Assembly: GCA_038380795.1 (NCBI GenBank)
Contig: CM076266.1
Coordinates: 15,846,145 to 15,910,144 of the forward strand
Length of the DNA: 64,000 nucleotides
DNA from: Pyrocephalus nanus
Lineage: Eukaryota > Chordata > Aves > Passeriformes > Tyrannidae
Reading direction: 5' to 3'
This document shows positions 49,601-61,500 of the stretch, one piece after another; within the stretch, counting starts at the first letter, position 1; the number at the start of each line of letters is the position of its first letter. The notes under the pieces are model-generated. The model was not told the origin of the DNA. It worked only from the letters and a program-made list of their open reading frames with translations, and made no database searches. Both the position numbers and the translations under genes were made by a program.

Positions 49601-49840
49601 AAATTAACTTCAGGGTTTTGGAAACACAGATGGTATTTTTTGCACTTTCCCAAAGGGCTACATTTGCTCTAGAAAAAGCAGAGATTTTAGCTATTCTGTT
49701 ATTTTTAGGAGTTTGTTCATCTCCATAATTTCCACTTCACTAAGAAGAGATAAAATCTGATTTACCGTTCATCTGCTACCAAGCAGGGAGATTAAACAAT
49801 TTATTTTGTCACTCGCTCTGCGTTTCTGCCGCCTCGGGCA
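43622..49840. other. Intergenic: no gene recognised, some enhancer-like stretches
   Basis: No coding exon is convincing. A GC-rich stretch at about 46380-46530 follows an AT-rich run with TAAT-type homeodomain words (about 46335-46372). The segment at about 49420-49840 is dense in TAAT, GATAA and ATTGTT-type words without repeats, as seen in conserved non-coding enhancers. This reading is by eye and needs an alignment. Confidence 0.4.
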
Positions 49841-49889
49841 TTTCATTTTAAAACCCGGTATGTTTGTAAGAGGAGCCATGGAGATTCTG

Positions 49890-50345
49890 TGCTCGACAGG
49901 GAAGGCTCAGCCTTCGGTACATTTCGGGAAGGCAGGAACCGCCCGGAGCTGAGCGGGGATAGCTCCGGCCCGGCCCCGGCCCCGCCGGCTCGCCTGGACC
50001 GCCAGGAGGGGGCGGTCCTGGATTTGGGAAAATAAACTTGAAGCACTTCATAGCAGCCTTTGCTGGATTTTGTGTTTGTGAGTGCCTTTAACGTTTTTTA
50101 AATACTCACCCCCGTTATGTTGCCAGATAATTAATTTAGGGCACTCCCGGGAGGGCAGAATTCCTGCGTCCTTTAAACAGAACGGGCGGCAGGGCCTGGA
50201 TCCGTCCCACCTAATCACGGACATCCAAGGGAGAGAGCTGACTTAGAAGCCAGCTTGTCTTTGCTTCCCTCTAGAGTCCATCGATAGACCCGCGCCTCCG
50301 AGGAGCGATTCAGGAGATGCAGCTACCGAAAACCCCACACGGTTT
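49890..50345. other. GC-rich patch (possible small CpG island)
   Basis: A GC-rich stretch, richest at about 49920-50020 (CGGCCCGGCCCCGGCC), in AT-rich surroundings, with another GC-rich part at about 50180-50345 that runs up to an A24 run. There is no supported open frame; overlapping frames on the minus strand are a by-product of base composition. It could be a distal promoter or enhancer, or the promoter of a non-coding RNA. Confidence 0.5.
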
Positions 50346-50367
50346 ATCTCCCCCCCGCTAACTGGGG

Positions 50368-50391
50368 AAAAAAAAAAAAAAAAAAAAAAAA
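50368..50391. repeat. A24 homopolymer
   Basis: Twenty-four A on the plus strand immediately right of the GC-rich patch. There is no AATAAA in the 30 bases before it, so a retrocopy tail is not supported. Confidence 0.9.
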
Positions 50392-53300
50392 GAGGATTCA
50401 GACCTTGCAGGCAATTAAATGCAACATGATTTTTGTATATCCTTGACTGGGATGCCTAAGTCATTCAAAGCAACCACTGTGAAGTAAATTACTACTCTTT
50501 CACTTTTCATGTTAAAACACACACAAGATGGCTTAAAGATGTAACTTGCCAGTTACAGAGCACCTGTAACTGTGGGAAGTGAGAGAAACATTCTTGTGGC
50601 AGAACTGTCATTGATGGACTGGCAAAACCTGCAAATGAATCCAGGAATTCAGAAACCTCTCAAATAACAAATTTTCACTGAAAGTAGACCAAGTTCTTGT
50701 CTTCAGAATTACACATTTGATTTAACAATGTTTATAATAAGCAAATTTGCCCTCAAATTTGAGGTAAATATGAGGGTAGAGCAGCAAACTGTATGTTCCT
50801 GCTCGGCAGAGCAGTAGCCCTTCCCTCTGCACCATGCAGATTCCTTTGCTGTCTGGGATTCCTCTGGCTTTCATGATTTGACACTTTCCTTGCTGTTTCT
50901 GGGATCAGAGAAAACACATTCTAAATGTTAATCTTTTACAGCTCAGTTCCTGTAGCACTGCCTATGGCTTTAGGATCACTCATGACCATAATCGTAAAGC
51001 TGTTCAGCAGCTCAGTGAAATTGGTCTCTACTGCACAGGAACATTTAAAGTCCTGATGGATACCTGTGAATGTGCAGGCACCTAAAATCCTTTCACAGTC
51101 TGGTCCTTGGTTCGGTCACTAGCTGATTTATTCCTCCAGCTGACTGGTGACAGTGGAAAAGCAGGATTCAAATCAGGTTTTAGACCTGCAGACAGCCTTA
51201 CTGCATTATCTTGTGTGTATTGCTCAAAGGATGATCTTCATCTACAGGTCAAGCATTTTTTTCATTTGAGATTTTTCTAGCTATTCTGTCTTTTCTGTTA
51301 TTCCTTCACTGAACAAATAAAGAGAACATCTCAGCTAACTTAAAGTCATCTTCAGTGACATGTTCTCTGGCTTCCTCAAGGAGCTGCGTGGCATCTCTTG
51401 AATCCTTATCAACAAGTCAGGGAGTAATCTGCATGCACAGGAGAGACAATGGGCTATCAGCAGAGCTGGTCCCACAAGCCAGCAGCATCTCCCACTTCCT
51501 CCCCTGCTGTGGCAGCAGCTGTGAGAGCGGCTGCAGGAACACAACCTGCTGCTTTCAGTCAGCAACAACACGCAGATCATCACAAGGTAAGCACAACACT
51601 GAGCAGGTTCACAAATATTTTATTAGTAGAGCCTGCACTGCAAATTTGGCTACAAGCACCACTGGGGGATCACAGCAGAGGACAGGAACTTGTGGGCAAC
51701 GGGCCACCGCACAGACCCATTCAGTCTGGACTTGCATGCAAGTCCCAACATGCCCAGAATATGCCAGACTCGCTTCATCTGTCCTCGGCACAGCCTCTGG
51801 CTACTGAGATGGTGAGTTCAGCCACTTCCACACGGTTGCTCTTGAGAGGGTTTGCACAGCAGCCTTCTCGCAGGTTTACGCTTTCTTCCTACAGGCAACA
51901 CAGCTGTAGGGGAAAGGGGGGGATCCGAGATGTTCTGGTGCAAGCCTTGATTCCTTAGTGACTTGGCTTGTTTGAAATGACTGATGTTCATGCAAAACTG
52001 AGCATTGCTGTCCTTAGTGGAGCTGTAAATGGCAAAACATTGTTCACTTGAGAGCTCTTCCTTCATATTGCATGTTACCCACAGTAGCACTTACAGACAC
52101 AAACTTTCTTCCCAAGACAACTGGCAAGCAGTGCTATGTCCTCATCGTGTTGTCACAGACCTGTTCACTTGTATCCTGTGCTTGTGAAATACCCCCTTAC
52201 AGATGTTTGCAGTTAAGCCACAAATTTCCACCCCTGCTGTATCTCTCTTGCAAAGCTGGGTAGATCTGATCTACTGATCAGCAGCGTGTGGTGTATCAGG
52301 TAACAGAGCAGGAAGGGGCTGTGCACACTTCAACCCCCAGGTAGCTCACATGCCTCCCAGCTGTAGCACAGGGATCCCCTGCCATGGGACCAAAGGTCTC
52401 CTCTCTTGTGGCATCAGGTCTCATTGTGTCCCACTGCAGAATAAACCTGAAGCATTGCTGGTACAGATGAGAGCCTTGAGGTGGGCAGTTTCCTGTCTGA
52501 GATTACCTTGTGGTTAAGGTAAGTGCGTGTTTGCCACCAGAAGGATTCATGAGAAAAGGAAAGCAGCACTTGGGCAAAATCACAACGGGAGTTCAAAGAG
52601 GAAGCGGTCAGTATTTGCTTGTAACATTTGCAGAGCTTATTTTCTCTTTGTTTCCTAAATCAGGAAAATCTATTACAGTAGTTAGGAAAGGGAAATATTT
52701 CTTTCTGTTTCTAAGCATGTGAATCAGACTCCCCGCTGGCAAAAGCTGGCCAGCACATTGTGTTCAGTGATGTGTAGAGCCTGCAGCTGTACATTGCACC
52801 AGGAGCAAAATGTGTGGCAGTCCAGGAACCTGGGAAAGGGCCTTGTTACCTAAGTCCCAGCTAGCTCCTGCTTTGTGTACGCTTTTGTTTTCTTTTTAAA
52901 AAATATAAATAAATAAATAGATAAATAAATAAATAAATATTCCACCAGTATTTCATTTCCTTTTTTATGAGTGAGAAATTTGGTGTTTTGAGGATGTGGC
53001 CAACTTCTGATGAATGATGTTTTCTTGATGAGTGCAACCATTAAGGAACTAACAGAGATAGACAGAAACAGGGAGATGTGTCTTCCAGTGGCAGGTGTGC
53101 CAGGGAAGCAGGCTGAACACTCATCAAAAATTGGCTTCAGTGACCTGCCAGGACTGCCCATCTTTCCTGGCTGATTAAGAGGCTTTTGCAGCTCAGTGTG
53201 TAGCCACACTGGGACAGCGTTTGACGGAGCTCCAGCCTGTTCGTGACAAATGAGCTCAAGACAAATGGCAGCTCATGACAAGTATAAGTCTTTAATTTAC

Positions 53301-56300
53301 TTCTTAACTTTAAAGCTAGTGGAAAAAGACCTTCAAGGGATATTGGCAATTACTAAATTTATGTTAAAAGTGTTTTACTTCTACAATAGCATCTCTAAAG
53401 AAGCACTAATTGAAAGGAAGAGGGTTTTGTTGGGTTTTTTTTTCTTCTCCTGGTCACTTTTGTGCAGTGATAATATTCTTTCTACTTCCATAGTTTCCAC
53501 CTTATTTTTTCTTTTTTTGTCCTTGTGGGATGAATCTGTGACAGTAAGTATAGAACATATGTAGGAGAATCTGAGGACACAGGGAATGCCAAATCAAGTT
53601 CATATTTCTCACTGAAGTCCCCCTTTAGGTTTTCCTTGCGAATGTTTAACAACTGTAAACCTGCTAGTCCCCACACCACAACAGTCTCATCATATACCCT
53701 TAAGAATACTTTTGCCTACTGACCATAAGATAAAATTGAATTTTATCTTGAATGAAGCTTGATATATATTGCCACAGATCTAGAAAGGATAAGAAACTTC
53801 AGAAATTCTTATTTGAAAGTTCCTGTTCTTGCTTCTTTGCAAAGACTGAGGATACAAAGGCATGAGAGCCCAAACTCCAGCATTTAGAGGATCCAAGGAA
53901 GCTTCTTATACCAGAAATCCATGCCAAGGAGGAGCTACTACCTTTGCAATTGTTTTCCATTCCCTTAGGACACTTTCAGGTTTATCCTGACAAAAAGCCT
54001 CTCTGTCTCCTTCTTCCTAGAGATTCTTCCAGGGAAAATCAATGTTTACATCTGTTGCTGGGAAGTCTTCAAATCTGGCGGTGGGAAATGTGGAAAGAGC
54101 TGCTACCGGCACCACTTTCATAAGTGGTCACTCCAGACCAGGCATCTGGCCTTGAGCTTTGGCATGCAGTAGGGGACACCAGAAGAAAGTTGTTACAGCT
54201 GAGGCCAGAACTACCCAGTTCTGCTTTTGGTGGCGAGGAGAACTCCCAGTCTCACTACTTGGGAGGCAGGACAACCTCAGTGGGAGAGGTCCAAGAAAAA
54301 GCTCTACGTGCCTGAAGCAAACCCTGTGAGAAATTGTGATGCCTCAGCCCAAGAGACCAATCACAAGAAGCTTGTTTATGTGCCTGAGTTTATGGGCACA
54401 GGAGCATCATTTGTATCCAAATTTCTGTTCTCACCCTTGTCCAGAAATGCAGCCACCTTGCTGATCTGAGCAGCTCCGTGCCTCCTTCCCACCTAGAGAG
54501 CAGCAACCAGGGCCACTTTCATTTCAAAGTGCACAGGGTTGAGTAACAGCCCAGAGATTGGGGCTCCTACTCTGGAAATAAGACACCACTTTAATTCCCT
54601 TCTCAGCTGAAAAAAAAAATAAGTCAACAGTTTAAATGACCATAAGTCATTAGGCCACAAACATAGGTGGGAAGGAAACAAAGTCCATCTCTCTTTTGAA
54701 ATTAGGTCAGTGCAAGTCTAAGAGTGACAAGACCAGGAGGAGAAGAAATGTAATGGAGTCAGTCTGTAGTTCATAAGTTAGGCCCTCAAATGGCAGTGTA
54801 ATCTGAAGGCAAAAGTGGTATGGGAACTAGTCCCATAAGAATAAACAAGGTCTTTGGTGACCAGAGTTCACAAACCCCTGACCTTAAAGTTCATTTTTCC
54901 CCGACTGTGTCCCCCTCCTGTTCCTTGTGGGCTCTGCAGTTGCAGTGCCGCAGCACGTCAAGTCCTTTCAGCCCGTTGTAACTCAGTGTCAAGAGCTGTG
55001 AATCAGAATTTTCAGGTTACTGAAAACAAAGGCTGAGGCCAGATGTAAAATAAGAAAATAGATTTTCTAGGTCACATTGATCTTCATTTGCAACTCTCAA
55101 ATCTTAAAAATAAAATGCCTGAGAATTTAACTCCAAAAAGGCTGCAATTATGGATGAAAAATCTAAATGGCTTGTCGTGGGGAAAACAGTTAAAACCTCC
55201 TTCATGCAGCCCTGTTGCACCTCTGTAATTTGGATGGCGTATTTCTTGCGAAAAAAGATTTACTTTCTCGATGAGAAATCCTCTCCCAAACTGCACCTTC
55301 ATGGCAGCAGCATTCTTGAGCCACTTCATTAGTTCTCAATCATGTGCTACTGATGAGTATGGAAAAGAGAAAAGGAGGGCACAACAAACTTTCATCTTTT
55401 TTAGTCCCTGCCTGACTTCATAAAACTGTGAGCCCTGTCAGACCTTATCCTTCCTGGGAGCCCCAGGGCAATTCTGAAAAACTTTACAATCCTCTCTTTG
55501 AACTTCTGCAATCATCTATGCTTTGTTTTCTTTTAAAAACAGCAAGTGGGAAATGAGCTGTCCTGTCCTGGTTTCCTCCTGCCTGTTCTTTCTGAGGGAG
55601 GAGGCCTCTTTTCAGAGGGGTGCAGAGTGTGAGCTCCAAAATTCCCATTGCCTCTAATGGAGTGGAAGGGCTGAGATCCACGGAACCCTTTGATGATGCA
55701 GGATGCTATCTGTGAGGGTATATAATGCAACCTTCAGTACCCACACTGCTCAGAACAGCAGGCCTGCTTTTCCAACAGAGGCTTCTGAAGTATAAGGTTT
55801 ACAGATAATGCAGCAATAACACTGCCTGCCTGTTTGCTCTGAAATTCTCAACTGCAGTTAGCATGTGTCTTGAAAAATTCATTCTAGCTGAGACATATTG
55901 CTCTAGTGTTGTGAGTCAGAGGCTCTTTTATTCTTTATCTGTGGCAGTAGAAGCACAGACAATGAAAGCTGTATCTATGACAGCTCCCTTATTGAAATGC
56001 CAGGCTTATTGTACTGCCTGTAAAGTCATAGGAAAGAAACCCTCCAGGTTTCTTTTTCTTTCTTTTTTTATAAAGTACAGACATGTTTGAACCAAGGCAT
56101 TCCTGCTTCTCATAGCTGGCAGCTCCTGAGCTCAAGATTCAATGTTTTTCTTGTACTTGCTATGAAATGCTTAATCAAAGCCTTCCCTGCTCTGGTATAG
56201 CTGTTTCATTATTTATTATTGTAAAAGTATGAATTACCGAACTTCAGCCTTGGCAGATATGTGAAATGGGAATGAACTTTTCAGCTCTTTGGTTTTAGAA

Positions 56301-58565
56301 GGTGAGTAAATCTCTGGTGGAGTTTGCACACATGGTTGGAATAGTTCCCCTCGATTACCCTGGCACAGCTCCACCACTGCTGCTGCACTGCCCCGATTTG
56401 CACTTCCAGCAGCAGGGAGTTAGAAACTCAGGGGCCTAAGACAGCTGTAACTTTTTCATATTACTTGTCCAGCTTCCTTTTAAAACAGAAAATTTAAAAT
56501 CATATGTGAAGAAAATAGCTATTTTTCTCCCCTGGGTTATTAAGGGGGACTTAACCAGAGAGAGAGAGGAAGAAGATGTAAGTGCTGAACTGAGGCTGAC
56601 CCTAGAAGAAGAAATTAAATAAACAGTATAAATATCCTTTGCCTCTTGAACCAAATCACACATAGCATTTCTCATGTCTTTAACATAATGCTCTGCAATA
56701 AGGAGTTCCTTTTAACCTGGTTTCCCTAGGAAATGTAGTGTGTGTTCACACCGTCTGCCTGTCACGTCTCCTCTCCAGCCTTCCTCCTGCCACCCACCAT
56801 TTGTCACACTGGTGTGTGACAGAGCATGTCCAAAAGTGAAACCTGGCAGCTGTGTCCGGAGAGATGAATGCCTGGCCACCCCAGCAAATGGAACAGCACC
56901 CACTGGAGAGGGGGCTCTGGCCAGCAAGGCTGCAGCAAGTCCTCCGCTCTTCCAGAGAGGACTCCCAGGACCTGGGGATGCCGCAGGAAGGAGCGATGGC
57001 ACCGGGATGCAGGAAGGAACTGGGAGGGTAAGCGGAACGTGGGAGAGAAATCCGTAGGAAACCGGCCTCTTTGAGCCTCACTGCACACAGCAGTGGAGCC
57101 TGACACCAGACAGGCACTAAACTAAAGAAAAGCTCTTCAATAAGCAGATGTGCTCTTTCCAAAGTATCCGGTGGTAAAATAAATGAAGCCAGTTAAATTA
57201 ATCTTCCATGTTAACATGCAGCAGAACAGCTCACCCTGATTTACCCATCTGATTAACAGCAGTCAGCAGTGTAAAGCTAGCATTTTATAATTTAGGATGG
57301 TTGGTTTTAGTGTCGTTTGACTTACTGTACACTGATCTCTGCTTCTAAAACCAGGGAACACAAAGGTGTCTGGTCCCCTTTGGAAAAGGAAATAAATATT
57401 AACTTATCTGCACAATGTGCGAGCGGATCTAGCCCTGTTGCAGGAAACTCATTAATCTCACATGGAAAATAAATAAACCAGGAGAGAAAAGGATGGGTGG
57501 GATTTTAACTTCCTCCACTTCCGCAAATCGTTATTTTATATGAACAAGTGCATGCCAAAGGCTTTAAAGAGGAACATTACTGCAAAGGACAAATAAGTTC
57601 ACTGACTTCTTAAAAAGCTTTTCAGTGGAGGGATAATTTAGAGTGGTGTTGGGAAAACCCACCTGTTGAATGCTGCCTGATAATTCCCACAATTAGAGCA
57701 CATTTTCCATTGCTGATGCCATTGTCAGTCTTGAGCCACCAGGACTCACATTTTCCATGGCAGGTGTCTGCCTAAGGCTGGATACATGCGATGCATGTGT
57801 GTTGTATCAAGAACTGTCTCAGACTGTGTATAAAAATTTCAGCCAAAATTATTTTGCTCTTCAACGAGTATAAGAAAAAATGTACTGTTTCCCTTACATT
57901 AAAAAGAATGGCAACCTCATCTTCAAACAGTCTCAAAAGCTCCATACTTTGGAGGAAAAGCATGAAATCTGGCACAAGGAGTGCCTTAGCCAGTCTGGAA
58001 ATCCACGTCAGCCTGGCTAAATTATGAGCCTGAGCAATATCAGTTTGGTCTTGATAGAGCTTCACAGCTTGGTTTCAAAGATCCTGCCTTCAGTGATTCT
58101 GGGTTAGTCCAGGGCTGACTAAAGTGTTTTTCTTCAGCTAGTTTCTCCTCTACTCCTTTGGACCCTGCTGCTGGTTTGGGGAAACCCAGAAGAATTAATC
58201 ACCCAAGGAAGGAACAGGCTGGAGAGGGAGAGGTGTCTGGACAGAGACCCTGGGACAAGGGAAGAAGGTTGAGGTGAGAAGCCAAAGATGGTGCTATAAC
58301 ACAGCTGGTGCATGACAAGGATGGAGCAAAAAAGGATGCTAGATGGGAGAAGGGGATGAGAGGGTCTGCAGCCGCTGTACCCAGAGTCAATGACCAACAC
58401 GTGTGCCACAAGATAAGATAGAGGCAGTTTTGTTTGCTGACAGGGAAAATGTAGGTGCTCGCTGACAGAGCATTCAGAATTACACAGTTTTAAGAGTGGC
58501 AGAAAGCACAGCTCAAGCTCATTTTCACTCACAGAAGGGTTGGACTTTAAAGCTATAACCATATT

Positions 58566-58566
<1 letters not shown>
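50392..58566. other. Intergenic: no gene recognised
   Basis: Two overlapping plus-strand frames of 150 and 169 codons at 51355-51958 have low-complexity, database-unlike peptides and may reflect a non-coding exon with a GTAAGC-type donor at about 51587. The segment at about 56740-57160 is GC-richer with overlapping frames on both strands, which argues against real coding. The segment at about 57160-57720 looks enhancer-like (many TAAT, GATAA and CAAAG words). None is firm. Confidence 0.4.
52905..52939. repeat. (AAAT)n microsatellite
   Basis: About nine AAAT units with one G interruption (AATAGATA) on the plus strand. Confidence 0.9.

Positions 58567-58589
<23 letters not shown>
58567..58589. 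repeat. A23 homopolymer
   Basis: Twenty-three A on the plus strand, followed by a short A/G-rich stretch. No retroelement body could be recognised in the bases before it. Confidence 0.9.
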
Positions 58590-58598
<9 letters not shown>

Positions 58599-61500
58599 GA
58601 ATTGGGAAATGGGTGATTGGTCCTTTATTTCCATAAAAATGTGAAAACAGCCACGTGGTCAGTGGTGTTCTTGCTCTTTCTTCACAGGTGGGAGATATTG
58701 TTGCTCAATGCCTTGAAAATTCAAATGCTCACTGAGATGCCTTTATATGGCTTTAAATGTTGGCCTTTCCCAAAGACAGACATCTATGACGAGGGTAGCC
58801 AGCATTTCCACAATCATCCATGTATTAGTCAATACCTTTCCAGCATTCTATATCTGCTCTCACATCATTTGCAAAATTAGAAACTGAAAAAAACCAGAGT
58901 GTACGCTGAGTGACTACCAGTTCTCTCTCTGAGCCCATGTTTATTCTCTGATCACTAAAGCAGCTTAAAACTGAGTAATTTGTATGGTGTTCACCTGCCA
59001 AATGCACTTCTTTCTTCAGATTAATCCATATTCTCTGGTAATCTGTAATCATTAATAGTAGCAATTTCTAACAGCAAAGTATTGCTATAAATACTCTTCT
59101 TTCAGATTTTATGACATCCAGACCATTATGTTCTAAGGACCCAAAAAGCCATTCATCAGAATCTGGGATTATGTTTTTATAAAGATGTAAAGCTTAGAAA
59201 AGCAGGTTTGGAATATCTGAGAAAGAGAGAACTTTTAATTTAAGCTACAAAGTAAATTAGAGAGAATGCGAATTTATGGTCATAGGATGGGTGTGTCACT
59301 AATTCAGACAAATGTCTTCCTGATAAGAACACTGGAAAAGCAAATGAAAGCCAAGTGTGAAAGCGACACAGCAATCCTTAGGGAACTGAAGGACATCTGC
59401 AATCAAAATAGCAAATATCATATGACCGCAGGACAGCTTTTTTACAGCATGTATTTGGCAGAGCAGGCAGGGGGTAGTTGAAATGCTGGTTTGGATGGCA
59501 AATACACAAAATTCAAATCTGATTCCATCAACTTCTGGTGTGTTGGGAGGCAGGAATGAAATTTCAGGGATGCAGTTTGGGGGACACTGGGACAGCACAA
59601 GACAGAAAGAAAAGGAGGGCACATATCATATTTAAAGGTTCATTCCTGCCTTCATATTAGACAAGGAAATAGCAATGATGGTACAACACTCTCTACACCA
59701 AGGATCAATACTGTAATTCCCCTATTTTCTATTCACACAAAATTCTGATGGAACTGTTTATGATGGTTTGGGTGCTGACAGACATTACTCCCCTGAACAG
59801 ATTCCCTGAGATCTAGTAAGAGCTGAGCTCTTGTGGTTTTTTGGTGTGAGGTCACCAGTTTTGATTTTTTTCTTCTATCAGCTGCCTGCTTTCACAAAAT
59901 TGAACTCACCTCTGAGTGAACTCAAATATCTTCAGACCTGTTTCAAATCTGATTGAAACTTGGTAACAAATCTAGTAGTTATTGGAGAGACACAGACATC
60001 TAAGCCTTGATTCCTTAGAAACCAAGCAAAAAGGGAAAAAATAGGAAAAAAAAGGAAGAGAAATGAAACTAGAAACTGGAAAAACTTCTAATATTTTGTC
60101 TGTACTGAGAATGTAAATTGGGTAAACCCAAGCACATCAAAGGCTAAAAGTCATTAGGATGCCTTCAGATGTCTCTGCAGAGTCCTCCTCCTCCGCACAG
60201 CTATTTCAAAAGCTTCAGCACAGCTGTGGAGTGCAGCCAGCACACCTAGTCCTGCGCTCCACATTCTTACCTGCAGGCTGATGGGAGTGGAACTGCAAGA
60301 GGTAGTTTGGAAGGCTGAAGCAATGCACCCAGTGAATCATGGCTGCAATGGATCCTCTGTCTGAAAGCCCTCTATCTCAGCAATTTGTAGCTGTTTCTGA
60401 CACCAATAGATCATTACTAGATTGATTCTAGCATAATGAGAGCTACCTCCCCAAAATACCACAACAACAGTCAGTCTAAAGTCACATGCCTGAATTTTGC
60501 TAAACTGTTTGCAGAAAGGACTCTTCTCCTTAATGCCTGAATATACAACATGACCATGTAATATTATCTGCACATAGTTTAAATAAAGTGATATGGTTTT
60601 ACTGTATCAACTGTTTGGGGGCAGGGATAAAAAAATGTTACTACATTGGAATTAAGTTTTCTGTCTTTAATTTAGATGTTAAGAAAGGAACTGAAATGAA
60701 CTATACTCAGATTTTTGATCTCTATCTCCAGGATCTCTGTGAACAATACATGATAGATGTGCTGTGCTGAGACCCACAACAGAGGAACTGGAACTTTTAC
60801 TCAGGGGTGCATAACTCTTTGATTCAGGCATAAATGTTTCCTTATTTATTAAAAGTTGGACAGGGGAAATCAAGAATTCTGGAGAAGAAATTATACATGT
60901 TTCTGATCATCTTGAAATATGCCTGAAGAAGAAACTACTATTCCCCAAACAAAAACGGGTAATTAAAAGTTATGCTTTGTGACTCCAGAACTAGAAAAAA
61001 AATCATCTGGTGTCTAATTAATGGCTATATGAGTACTTTCATGTCTTTTCTCAGGAGTAAGATATTTATAGCCACATACAAAAACAAGAAAAAGGCCTAA
61101 GGGAACAAAAACAAAACCCCACCACCCAGCACCTTAACTGCAGCATCTGCAAGCCAGCAGTCATGGAATACTTGATGAAATGCTTAAGGCTAGGAAGGCT
61201 GATAATGAGATTTCTTTTAAGTTCACAGTGCTACACATTAAAGAAACCTTGCCAACATGAATCTGAAAGGAAAAAAAACGTTACATAGCAAACACAGGCT
61301 GGTTTTGTTTTTATAGAAGAGTCCTTTTCATCAGCCTTTGCTGATGTCAAGAAAGACAAACAGGTTTAGTAGGCAGCACACTTGGTCCACAAGAAGTTTT
61401 CCCTCAATATTTTTGCATTTTATTTGTATACTTAATATCACTTCAGTTCTGGTTCTGCGTCTGGCAAGTGCCCCGTAGAGAAGGGTGGCTCTGAGCTCCT

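Noticed and set aside
54227..54469. Frame with KKLVYVPE, reminiscent of a myosin N-terminal word
   Set aside because: The similarity is a few residues only; what follows does not fit the myosin motor domain and there is no convincing splice context.
56712..57162. Several overlapping frames on both strands
   Set aside because: Frames open on both strands at once reflect base composition; no family motif is present.
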